64,000 nucleotides of DNA from Tropicimonas sediminicola (lineage in GTDB: Bacteria > Pseudomonadota > Alphaproteobacteria > Rhodobacterales > Rhodobacteraceae), in assembly GCF_900188335.1 (NCBI RefSeq), contig NZ_FZOY01000005.1, positions 248,001 through 312,000 of the forward strand, written 5' to 3'. The translations under genes were made by a program, and so were the position numbers. The notes under the pieces are model-generated. The model saw only the letters and a program-made list of their open reading frames with translations, had not been told where the DNA came from and ran no database searches. Shown piece after piece: positions 25,748 to 34,500 of this stretch. How positions within the stretch are numbered: position 1 is the first letter of the stretch; every line of letters starts with the position of its first letter.

Positions 25748-27502
25748 ATGCCACTTTCGACGCTCAGCAACGGAGAGATCTCCGACCTGCTGCTCTACGG
25801 CACCTGGAACGCGCATGGCGGCGAACCGTGGAAATTCGACCTGAACCTCGGTGCCGCACGAACGCCGGTGATCTACGTCGACTATGACGGCATGACCAAG
25901 GCGGGCCAGTGGTTCGCCGAACAGGCCTTCGACGCCTGGACGGCAACGACCGGGATAGAGTTCTCGACCGGCACACCGCCTTCCGGCGCAAATGTCCAGA
26001 TCATCGTCGATGACGAAAGGAGTGGCGCGTCCACGTCGAAGACGGCCTTCGGCGACGGGGAAATCTACCAGGCGCGCGTCAATGTCTCGCGCGACTGGAT
26101 TTCGGGCGACGAGTTCGAGCTGGACGCCTATCCGCTGCGAACCTTCATCCACGAGATCGGGCACGGGCTCGGGCTCGGGCATCCCGCCAATTACGGGGCG
26201 CAGCCGAACGACGGCGACGACTTCTCCACGGACGCCACCTTTGCCAACGACAGCTGGCAGACGACCCTGATGTCCTATTACTCGCAATCCGAAAACACGG
26301 AAATCGCGGCAACCCACGCCTATGTCATGACACCCCAGGTCGCCGATCTCATCGCGATGCGGGAACTCTATGGCACCGCCGGGACGCTCCGCACCGGCGA
26401 CACCATCTACGGGGTGGGCTCGACGGCGGGGGATTTCTACGACAACCTCGAAGCCCACTGGGCGTCGATGAGCTACACGATCGTCGATGACGGCGGCACA
26501 GATACGATCGATTTCTCCACCGGCGGTCGCGATCTCGATGTCGATCTCCGGCAGGAAGCGTTCTCGAGCGTCGGCAAGCGGATCGAGAACATGGCCATTG
26601 CACGTGGCACGGTCATCGAGAATTTTCGGGCCGGCAGCGGAGACGACACCGTCGTCGGCAATGCTGCGCGAAACAGGCTGGAGGGCGGCGCCGGCAATGA
26701 CCGGCTTACGGGATTCGGGGCTGCGGACACGCTGCTCGGCGATCTGGGCCGGGACACGCTGATCGGCAGCGGCGGCGGCGACACTCTGAAAGGTGGCGCC
26801 GGTGCGGACGTTCTGAAGGGCGGTGGCGGCAGCGATCGCCTTGTGGGGGACGTGGGCCAGGACCGGCTCTTCGGCGGCAGCGGAAACGACCGGCTCCTTG
26901 GCGGCGACCATGACGACGCCCTCCAGGGCGACGGCGGGGCAGATCGGCTCTCCGGCGGGCGAGGGGGGGATCTCCTCAAAGGCGGCAGTGGCAACGACAC
27001 GCTCGATGGCGGCGCGGACACCGATCGCCTGCTCGGTCAGGGCGGGGCCGACACGATCACCGGCGGCGCCGGACAGGACAGGCTTCTGGGCGGCGCGGAT
27101 CGAGACGTCCTGCGCGGTAACGCAGGTGTCGACATGCTCTCCGGCGGAACGGGCAACGACCGGCTGTTCGGCGGCGGAGGAGCCGACGACCTGAGCGGCG
27201 GAGACGGCAATGACGTCCTCGACGGCGGTGGCGGCAACGACAGCTTGACCGGCGGCCGCGGGGCGGATCGGTTTGTCTTTACTCCCAATTCCGGCCGCGA
27301 CGTGATCGCCGACTTTGACGTCGGGGCGGACGTGCTGGACCTCGCCGAATTCGGGTTCGAAACGTTCCGTAAGGTCAGGGAGCTCGCGACGGAAGTGAAC
27401 GGCGACCTCGTGCTGGACCTCGGCGCCCGGTCCGAGCTCACGTTGGAGGGCCTGTCCCTCGGTGAACTTCGGGCCGCTGACGTCATCCTGTCTGTCGTCT
27501 GA
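25748..27502 (+). CDS. Secreted serralysin-like zinc metalloprotease with RTX repeats
   Basis: A 584-residue extracellular protease of the metzincin M10 group. The zinc site HEIGHGLGLGH spans residues 135-145, and the Met-turn follows as LMSYYSQ. After the catalytic domain comes a long series of calcium-binding nonapeptide repeats (GGxGxDxLx), and the C-terminus DVILSVV is a hydrophobic tail as used by type I secretion. There is no Sec signal peptide, as expected for that route. The ATG at 25748 follows AGGAAAGGAAC. No type I exporter genes lie in the window. A 289-bp gap upstream (25459-25747) shows only a GC hairpin near 25577-25596. Confidence 0.9.
   Translation: MPLSTLSNGEISDLLLYGTWNAHGGEPWKFDLNLGAARTPVIYVDYDGMTKAGQWFAEQAFDAWTATTGIEFSTGTPPSGANVQIIVDDERSGASTSKTAFGDGEIYQARVNVSRDWISGDEFELDAYPLRTFIHEIGHGLGLGHPANYGAQPNDGDDFSTDATFANDSWQTTLMSYYSQSENTEIAATHAYVMTPQVADLIAMRELYGTAGTLRTGDTIYGVGSTAGDFYDNLEAHWASMSYTIVDDGGTDTIDFSTGGRDLDVDLRQEAFSSVGKRIENMAIARGTVIENFRAGSGDDTVVGNAARNRLEGGAGNDRLTGFGAADTLLGDLGRDTLIGSGGGDTLKGGAGADVLKGGGGSDRLVGDVGQDRLFGGSGNDRLLGGDHDDALQGDGGADRLSGGRGGDLLKGGSGNDTLDGGADTDRLLGQGGADTITGGAGQDRLLGGADRDVLRGNAGVDMLSGGTGNDRLFGGGGADDLSGGDGNDVLDGGGGNDSLTGGRGADRFVFTPNSGRDVIADFDVGADVLDLAEFGFETFRKVRELATEVNGDLVLDLGARSELTLEGLSLGELRAADVILSVV
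26634..27280 (+). repeat. RTX nonapeptide repeat region of the metalloprotease
   Basis: About twenty copies of GGxGxDxLx-type units are encoded in tandem, for example [16 protein letters not shown] and GGGGNDSL. Each pair of turns binds calcium and folds into a parallel beta roll after secretion. The DNA is correspondingly rich in imperfect GGCGGC repeats. These are protein-level repeats, not a CRISPR array. Confidence 0.9.
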
Positions 27503-27562
27503 CCCGGACTCTCCAGCGACACTTGAGCCGCCGCCGCTGCGCCCTCCACCGCTCGGAGGCGG

Positions 27563-27592
27563 TTGACCGACCTTGCGGGCTGGCGCTATCTG
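27563..27592 (+). promoter_or_regulatory. Candidate sigma-70 promoter for the Wza-type lipoprotein gene
   Basis: TTGACC (27563-27568) and TATCTG (27587-27592) are separated by 18 bp and lie about 55 bp before the GTG start at 27648. The -35 match is good and the -10 match moderate, so this is only a proposal. Confidence 0.35.
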
Positions 27593-27647
27593 TGGCCGAA
27601 CGCAGGACTGCCATCCTGCCAAGAAATAGCGATTCCTGGGGGAAACA

Positions 27648-28748
27648 GTGCTGACCTTGATGCGGCCTTTGTTGTGCGTCTTGCTGCTCGGGGCCTGTGC
27701 GCTGCCGCGCGGCGCTGCGATAGAATCGGAAGTTCTGGCCAGTGCCGACGCCACGAATCGAGACTTTGCAGTCTATTCCGTCACCCGCAACAACCTGTCC
27801 GCGATCGCGAACTGGCCGGCGACCGACAACGTGCGCCAGTTCGGCTGGCTCTCGCGAACGTCGGGCCCCGCGGACATCCGGATCCAGCCGTTCGACACGC
27901 TCAACCTGGTTGTCTGGGACAGCGAGGAGAACTCGCTGATCACCTCTCCCGGCCAGAAGCTGGTCGATGTCGGAAATCTTCGCGTGACCGAATCCGGTCA
28001 GGTGTTCGTTCCCTATCTCGGATACGTCAGCGTGTCGGGCAAGACGCCCGACGGCGCCCGCCAGCAGATCGAACGGGAGATGCTGGCGATCATTCCCTCG
28101 GCCCAGGTGCAGCTCAACGTTGTCCCAGGCAGCCGCGGCTCCGTGAGCCTCGTCGGTGGGGTCAACCAGCCCGGCGCCATCCCGCTGCCCGACGGCCGCT
28201 TTACCGTGCTCAACCTGATCAGCCAGGGGGGCGGCCCCAAGGACTCGCTTCGCAACCCCCAGGTGCGCCTGATTCGCGGCGGAACGACCTACGGCGCCTC
28301 GCTCGAAACGCTTGTGGAAAACCCGTCGCAGGACACGGTGCTGCTGGGCGGCGACAAGGTCGCGCTGGTCGATGACGAACGCTATTTCCGGGCGCTCGGC
28401 GCCAGCGGGCTGGAAGAAATCATCTACTTCTCCGAAGACCGCGTGACGACGCTCGACGCGATGTCCCTGATCGGCGGTCTGGAGGCGAACCGCGCCAATC
28501 CACAAGGCGTTCTGGTGTTGCGCGAATACCCCGGTTCGGCAGTTCGCTCCGACGGTTCCGGCCCTGGAAATACACGCACGGTTTTCACACTTGACCTTAC
28601 GAGCGCAGACGGCCTGTTCAGCGCCGGCAGGTTCCCCGTGTACTCGGGAGATACTGTTCTTGTTACGGAATCTCCGGTCAACGCGGCCCGCACCGTGTTC
28701 GGTCTGCTGGGTACCGTGGTGGGCATCACCGATCAGTTCGCGCAGTAG
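27648..28748 (+). CDS. Wza/KpsD-type polysaccharide export lipoprotein
   Basis: A 366-residue outer-membrane export lipoprotein. The GTG start at 27648 follows GGGGGA at a 6-base distance; an ATG lies four codons later. The lipobox LLGAC places the lipidated cysteine at residue 17. The poly-export domain begins near IRIQPFDTLNLVVWD, with FVPYLGYVSVSGKTPDGARQ, and two SLBB-type domains follow (VSLVGGVNQPGAIPLPDGRF and the C-terminal repeat). This full-length form probably makes the outer-membrane channel for the ABC-exported polysaccharide encoded downstream. It is the second Wza-type protein in the window. Confidence 0.9.
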   Translation: MLTLMRPLLCVLLLGACALPRGAAIESEVLASADATNRDFAVYSVTRNNLSAIANWPATDNVRQFGWLSRTSGPADIRIQPFDTLNLVVWDSEENSLITSPGQKLVDVGNLRVTESGQVFVPYLGYVSVSGKTPDGARQQIEREMLAIIPSAQVQLNVVPGSRGSVSLVGGVNQPGAIPLPDGRFTVLNLISQGGGPKDSLRNPQVRLIRGGTTYGASLETLVENPSQDTVLLGGDKVALVDDERYFRALGASGLEEIIYFSEDRVTTLDAMSLIGGLEANRANPQGVLVLREYPGSAVRSDGSGPGNTRTVFTLDLTSADGLFSAGRFPVYSGDTVLVTESPVNAARTVFGLLGTVVGITDQFAQ

Positions 28749-28771
28749 GTTGACGGGGTGCGCGTTCATCC

Positions 28772-28787
28772 CGGCAATTTATTGCCG
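28772..28787. promoter_or_regulatory. 16-bp perfect palindrome downstream of the export lipoprotein gene
   Basis: CGGCAATTTATTGCCG is a perfect inverted repeat (7-bp arms, 2-bp centre) in the 213-bp gap before the GT2 gene at 28962. The arms could form a weak hairpin, but no T-tract follows. Its symmetry and AT-rich centre also suit an operator. Confidence 0.35.
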
Positions 28788-28847
28788 ATGTTTCTGAAGT
28801 TTGGCTTTTGACAAACGAAGCCAATCCTGCGACCTATCGGCGAGGGT

Positions 28848-28887
28848 GCAAAAACGGGCGAAAACGGCAGTGGCGCAAAAATGGGCG
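28848..28887 (+). repeat. Pair of 13-bp direct repeats upstream of the GT2 gene
   Basis: GCAAAAACGGGCG (28848-28860) and GCAAAAATGGGCG (28875-28887) differ at one base and are spaced 27 bp start to start, about 75-115 bp before the GT2 start codon. Direct repeats at this spacing in a promoter gap suggest tandem binding sites for a regulator; none can be named. Confidence 0.4.
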
Positions 28888-28961
28888 CTGACTGCCTCAA
28901 TAACCGCACCATCGGGTTTTTGTGTTCGAAACGTTTGGTTTAAGCTGAGAGCGGGGGACGC

Positions 28962-30029
28962 GTGTTTCAGCAATTCCAGAATGACGATGATGCGCTCGAG
29001 GCAATTTCGGCGCTCACGCCATCTATTCTCCCGCGTGTAGAACGCGCCACCGAGGATCGTCTCGGCCCGGTACGTCTGGCTGCGGTTGTTGTTACCTTCA
29101 ATCGGCTTCATCAGATCCAGCGCACGGTGCGGCGACTGCTGGACGAGCCCTGCGACAGGATCGTCGTCGTGGACAACGGGTCCTCGGACGGGACTTTCGA
29201 CTGGCTGCGCTCCCTCAACGATCCGCGCGTGCACGCGATCGCGGCGCCCGGCAATCTCGGCGGCGCCGGGGGGTTCGAGCTGGGGCTGCGCAAGGCGGTC
29301 GAGCTGTTCAACCCCGAATGGCTGGTGATCATGGACGACGACGCGCGTCCGGAGCCCGGCTGTTTCACCCAGTTCCTGGAAAAGGACACGAGCGGCTGGG
29401 ATGCCGTCTCCGCCGCCGTCTACCTCAAGGACGGCCGGATCTGCGAGATGAACCGGCCCACGATCAACCCCTTCTGGCACCTGCCGACCTTCTGCCGCAC
29501 CGCGGTCAAGTCGCTCGTCGGGAAGTCCCGGGTTGGCTTTCACATTTCCGACGAGGCCTACAAGGCCGGCCCTGTCGAGATCGACGCGACCTCGTTCGTC
29601 GGCCTGTTCCTGTCTCGCGAGACCATCCAGAAAGCGGGCTATCCCGACGGGAGCCTGTTCATCTACGGCGACGACGTGCTCTACACGCTCGGGTTGCGGA
29701 AATCCGGGATGCGCATCGGATTCCTGCCCGATCTCAAGTTCGAGCACGATTTCAACCGCACCTACAACGGTGACGCGAGCCTCTGCAATCCGATCTGGAA
29801 GGCCTATTACACCGCGCGGAACATGCTGCTGGTGTACCGTTTCGCCGCCGGAATCCTGTTCTGGCCGGCGTTTTTCTTCATCCTGCTGAAGTGGCTGTCC
29901 GCCGGGCGTCATTACGGTGAGGTCCGCCGCACCTATTACAAGATGGTGTGGCATGGGGTGAAGGATGGCCTTATCGGCAAGCGCAGCCGTCCGCACAGCG
30001 AGGTGACCTCGCTCGCCTCTGCGCTCTAG
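28962..30029 (+). CDS. GT2 glycosyltransferase, galactofuranosyl/rhamnosyltransferase-like
   Basis: A 355-residue GT2 enzyme. The GT-A core shows VVTFNRLHQIQRTVRRLL, VVDNGSSDGTFDWL, NLGGAGGFELGL and the metal motif MDDDARPEP, which are typical of transferases resembling GlfT1 and WbbL. The block FIYGDDVLYTLGLRKSG and the following EHDFNRTY are found in the galactofuranosyltransferase-related group. A GTG start at 28962 is used because of the GGGGG just before it; no ATG in frame precedes the conserved core. C-terminal hydrophobic residues (LFWPAFFFILLKWL) suggest membrane association. glf at 37161 could supply UDP-Galf as donor. Confidence 0.85.
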   Translation: MFQQFQNDDDALEAISALTPSILPRVERATEDRLGPVRLAAVVVTFNRLHQIQRTVRRLLDEPCDRIVVVDNGSSDGTFDWLRSLNDPRVHAIAAPGNLGGAGGFELGLRKAVELFNPEWLVIMDDDARPEPGCFTQFLEKDTSGWDAVSAAVYLKDGRICEMNRPTINPFWHLPTFCRTAVKSLVGKSRVGFHISDEAYKAGPVEIDATSFVGLFLSRETIQKAGYPDGSLFIYGDDVLYTLGLRKSGMRIGFLPDLKFEHDFNRTYNGDASLCNPIWKAYYTARNMLLVYRFAAGILFWPAFFFILLKWLSAGRHYGEVRRTYYKMVWHGVKDGLIGKRSRPHSEVTSLASAL

Positions 30030-30068
30030 TCCCGGCGCCGTCCCCGGACACACGTTTCGGAGACGGCC

Positions 30069-31490
30069 TCAGACAAAGCTGACATCCTCCTCCGTCAGGC
30101 CGCCAAGATAGGTGCGCTCGATGGTCAGCGTGTTCTGACCGTCCCCACCCATGTCATAGTGGATCGTGTTGCCGATCTGGGTCGACGCGGCTTTGAACTC
30201 CGCCAGCGAGCCGGCCTCGCCGGTGCCGGTGACGAATTCCAGAACATCGTGATTGGCGGCGTTTCGGGCAATCGTGAAGGTCACGATGCGGTCGTTGCCG
30301 AAATCGCCGCCGAAGACGAACGTGTCGGCGCCCGCGCGGCCATCGAGCACGTCGTTGCCCTTGCCGCCGGTCAGGCGGTCGTCGCCGCCCCCACCTACGA
30401 GCCGGTCGTTCCCGGCGCCTCCGTCGAGGTCATCGTTTCCCGCGCCGCCAAAAAGAAGGTCGGCACCGCCTTGACCCGAGAGAGCGTCGTTGCCTGCACC
30501 GCCCCTGAGCGTATCGGCGTCTCGACCGCCGTCGATCCGGTCCTTGCCGTCGCCGCCCAGAATAACATCGCGGCCGCGGCCTCCAGTTAGACTGTCGTTC
30601 TGGCCATCGCCTTCGATCCGGTCGTCGCCGGAGCCGCCTTCGATCCGGTCCGCTCCGAGGCCGCCGTTGATCCGGTCCGCGCCGCCGAATCCGTTGATCA
30701 CATCGGCACGCCCCCGACCGTCGATCACATCGGCGAAATTGGAGCCGTTGATGGAATCGCCGCGCGCCGTTCCGTCGAGATCGTAGGTGACGAATTCTTC
30801 GATGGAGAGCCGCTTGGTGCTTCCGGTGTTGCGGTTGGCGATGACCCGGATCTCTTCCACCGACTGCAGTTCGGCGATGAGCGCGCCGGTCTCGGTGTCG
30901 AAGGCCTTGATGAACCGGTCACTGTCCCGTGTGAGCGTCCAGGTCGCGAGCAACTCGCCCCGGGTCAGCCCAATCAGCCCCGGCGCTCTCGCAATCTCCT
31001 GCAATTCCAGGACATCGGTGCCGTCGCCGCCATCGAAGCTGAAGAATGCCGGCGTCCAGATCAGTTGCACCGTGTCATCCGTTGCGCTGCCGCGAACGTC
31101 GAGCGTCCCGCGCACGTTCACGACCAGCCGTTCGAAGCCCTGAAAGGACACGTCGTAGATCGTGCCGTTCCTGCCGGTTCCCCCGACGTCGAGATCCAGC
31201 CCGCGCAGCCAGCCGCGCCCAAGATCCGCCACGACCCGCTCGGCCCCGTAGACCGGGTCGCCATCGTCGAGAAGCAGGTCGTCGACGCCGCTTCCGCCGC
31301 GAAAGATGTTGCTGTCGCCATAGATGCGGGGTGTCGGGTCGACATTGCCCGCGCGCTGGCTGCCAGTGTCGGCACCGTGGAGCGCCACCACGTCATTCCC
31401 GGCGCCGGCCTTCACCACGAGACGGTCGGTCTCGATGTCCTGGGCGAGGTTGATCTGGTCGTTTCCCCGCGTGCCGTTGATCACGGTCAT
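30069..31490 (-). CDS. RTX-type calcium-binding protein (non-enzymatic), last gene of the kpsM operon
   Basis: A 473-residue protein starting at the ATG at 31490 ([18 protein letters not shown]). The N-terminal half has degenerate beta-roll units and a unique region (residues about 100-240) with [20 protein letters not shown]; the second half carries about a dozen regular GGxGxDxLx repeats; the C-terminus ends [12 protein letters not shown], compatible with type I secretion. No catalytic motif is visible. It is 88 bp downstream of the galectin-GT31 gene on the same strand and so probably belongs to the polysaccharide operon. It may bind calcium and the polymer at the cell surface. Confidence 0.82.
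   Translation of the reverse strand: MTVINGTRGNDQINLAQDIETDRLVVKAGAGNDVVALHGADTGSQRAGNVDPTPRIYGDSNIFRGGSGVDDLLLDDGDPVYGAERVVADLGRGWLRGLDLDVGGTGRNGTIYDVSFQGFERLVVNVRGTLDVRGSATDDTVQLIWTPAFFSFDGGDGTDVLELQEIARAPGLIGLTRGELLATWTLTRDSDRFIKAFDTETGALIAELQSVEEIRVIANRNTGSTKRLSIEEFVTYDLDGTARGDSINGSNFADVIDGRGRADVINGFGGADRINGGLGADRIEGGSGDDRIEGDGQNDSLTGGRGRDVILGGDGKDRIDGGRDADTLRGGAGNDALSGQGGADLLFGGAGNDDLDGGAGNDRLVGGGGDDRLTGGKGNDVLDGRAGADTFVFGGDFGNDRIVTFTIARNAANHDVLEFVTGTGEAGSLAEFKAASTQIGNTIHYDMGGDGQNTLTIERTYLGGLTEEDVSFV
30305..30770 (-). repeat. RTX nonapeptide repeats of the operon-encoded calcium-binding protein
   Basis: Tandem units such as [19 protein letters not shown] and [17 protein letters not shown] are encoded here, each giving a calcium-binding turn of a beta roll. 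The region explains the strongly repetitive DNA and should not be mistaken for another repeat class. Confidence 0.88.
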
Positions 31491-31578
31491 GTCCGGCGAT
31501 TCCTCCCGCGCGCTCCGTGCCTCTGAACAGGGCACGAACTTCCTTAATCACTCGTGAACGGAGCCGGACAGCGCCGCC

Positions 31579-34500
31579 TCAGTCGAGCCGTTCCCGCACC
31601 CAGTCGCAACTGCGCCAGGGAACGGAGACCGTGGGATCGAAAAGGTTCTCCCGGCCCTCGGCCATGAGGTTCCGATAGCGGCGGTATTCCTCGGCGTCGT
31701 TGAAATGCTGACGGCGCCGGGTCTCTTCCCGCACCTTGGCATGGAAGCCCGCGTGATACTTGAAATGCGCGAAGATCAGGTCGCGCGGCGCGACCTGGGC
31801 CTCGGCGACATAGTGCAGGCCGGCCGAGAGACGCATCCAGGGGCGGTACTTCAAAAGGGCGTATTTCTGCGCCACGAAAAGCTCGGAGCGCGATCCGGGC
31901 AGCAACCGGTGGCGCAGGCTGCTCGTCCAGGTCTCCGCGTTGGAGAAGGGGCCGGTTGCCGTGGATTCGGCGAGGAAGGGGACCTTGTCCACGTGGGTCG
32001 CGACAGTGAAGGGGTCTCTGCCCTGGAAACTCGCCCTGGAGAGCGGCCCCTCGGGGTAGAGATCGAGCATGAAGATCCGGGCCGCGTCGGCGCTTGCCAT
32101 CTCCGGGCTTGCGAGCAGGTCGGGCAGGGTGCCGTCGGCGTCCTTCAGAACCAGCAGCTCGTCGGCGTCCGCGATCAGCGACCAGCGGTTGAGGCGGAAG
32201 TTCGCCATCGCCGCCTGCTGCCAGGCGACGCCATAGGCCGAGGCGGAATAGTCGGTGTCGGCCGAGAACGTGGCGACGTCCGGCTGTTCCAGAAGGTATT
32301 CCAGCGTGCCATCGGTCGAGCAATTGTCGATGGCGAAGAAGCCCTGAACGCCCAGCTTGCGATAATGGTCGAGGAAGAGCGGCAGCATCTCCCGTTCGTT
32401 GCGGATCGTGGTGATGACGACGAGGCTCTGGGCGTTGACGCGCTCCAGCTGCGGCACCGGACTCACCAGGTCGATCGCGTTGGTGTTCCAGCCGATGCGG
32501 GCCGGGTCATAGGTGGGCCACGCCTTCTTGGGCCAGAGTTCGCCCGTCCCGCGCACCTCGGCCGCCCAGTTCTGCAGGTCGGGCGTATCGAGATGCACGA
32601 GCTTGGCCGGGCTCGCCGCACTTGGCAGAAAGGCGTTCTCCCAGCGGCTGACGGGAACGCCCTTGGAATGCGAACGTCGCAGCACGCAGGCGTCGTAATC
32701 CTCCGAGTCCGGCAGGATGCCGGTCATCCCCAGCAGGTCGCCCACCAGCTTGTCTTCCATGATGGAGCTGAGGATCAGCCGCGCGCCTTCCGGCGTCTCC
32801 GCGTTGTGCAGCAGAACGTCCATGATCGTCCGGTTCAGCACGTAGCCCGTGCCGCCCTCTGCATAGGTCGAGGGCTCCGGCGAACGGTCGATGTCGAGTT
32901 GCGACGGGTCGACGGCGGCGCGCGTCAGGTGCCAGGTGCGGTCGGTCTGACCGGCGGTGCGGTGCAGGCGGCGGCCGTAATAGGCGAACTTCCGGTAGCT
33001 CTGGGTCAGGAAGAACCGGTCGACATCGAGAGAGCAATCGTCGTCGATCTTCAGCATGTGGCTGAAGGGCGTGTTGCGATAGATCCATCGCACGGCGGCC
33101 AGCACCTTTCGCGGCAGTCCCTCGTAGCTGTCCGGCGCATCGACGTGCAGCACGTCGCCTTCCAGACGGTCGTCGCCATCGCCCACGACGATCACATAGG
33201 GAATGCCGCGGGCGGCGAGGTCCTTGAGCCAGGTCTCGCGCTGCGCCTTCACCCGGGTCTCGAGCAGCGGTCGGCAGGAGATGACGACCACCACGGTATC
33301 GAAGAACATCGCGCGGCCGTCGCGGGACAGGCAGGCCTCCGTGGCCGGATCCGCGGGGCCGGGAACGGCGGCTTCCGCCTCTGGCAGCAGGGCGACGAGT
33401 TCCCGGGCCAGCGCGGAATCGCAGGCGATTGCCGTCTGCCGCAACCCGAAGACAGCCATGCGGACGGCGGGCGAGATCTGCAGCGCCCCGCGTTGCTTCG
33501 GCGGAACGGCGTCGATCAGGCCCCGCGAGAGATCCGCGGCCTGACAGGCCAGGGCATTGTCGCCGGCGCGCAGGGCCGCGCCAAGAAGGCTCAGGGCGAT
33601 AGCCACGCCATTGTATCCGGCCCGGCGGCCAGAAAGCAGGCGCAGCTCCGGCTTCAGCGCCTCAAGCCGATGGCCGGCCTCGGGCGTTCCGAGGTCGGAC
33701 AACAGCTCTGCCGCTTCCCGGCCGACCTTTTCCTGCAGTTCGAGGTATTCGCTGCGCGGGAGCATCGGCGAGACGGAGCGGATCGCGCGGACGATCTGCT
33801 CTGGCGGGCCGGCCTCGGCCGCATTGCCGCCTGGCAGCGCCGCGCGGCGCAGAGCCAGGTCGAGCAGCCGGTGCGGGGCAAGCGACGCCAGGCGGTCGCC
33901 TTTCCAGCCGGAGGGCGCGAGTTCCCGCATCAGGCGTTCGCCGTCGATGGCGCTGGCCGGAGGCAGCGCGGTCAGGCCGGAGCCCGTCGAGCCCTCGCGC
34001 ACGGCCTTGACGGCGGCGTCATAGGCCGCACGCGCGGCATGGATGCGCCCGTCGTGCCGCAGCCTCGCCAACCCCTCGCGCGAGTCGAAGGCGCTCCAGA
34101 ACTGCGGCGACAGCCAGTGGCTGCGCAGCACGCGGTCGACCAGCCAGTCCTCGAACCAGGTCGAGAACAGGTGCGACTGCTCCATCAGGGTGATGATCGC
34201 CTCGGTGAGCCGCGTGCAGGCCCCGCGGCCCCAGTAGTCCCAGGCGTGCCATTCGACGTAGGCCACGAAGGCCCGCGCCGCGGTTTCTCGCGCCGTATCT
34301 GTGAGGAACGCCGGGCAGTCGGTGGCGATCTTGCGGATCGACCAGGAGAGCGCCTGCGTCGAGATCCAGCCCTCCGGCCGCTGGCTCAACCACTGGAAGA
34401 ACTCAGAGACCGCGTCCGCGTCTTCGGCCAGCACGTCGAAGGGAAGGCGGAAAGACTTCTCCCAGGGCGCAATCGCGTCGGCCTGCGCACGCAGCGCGCA

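Noticed and set aside
26634-27280. Dense short repeats that could be read as a CRISPR array
   Set aside because: Repeats are imperfect, 27 bp in phase and encode RTX nonapeptides; there are no unique spacers.
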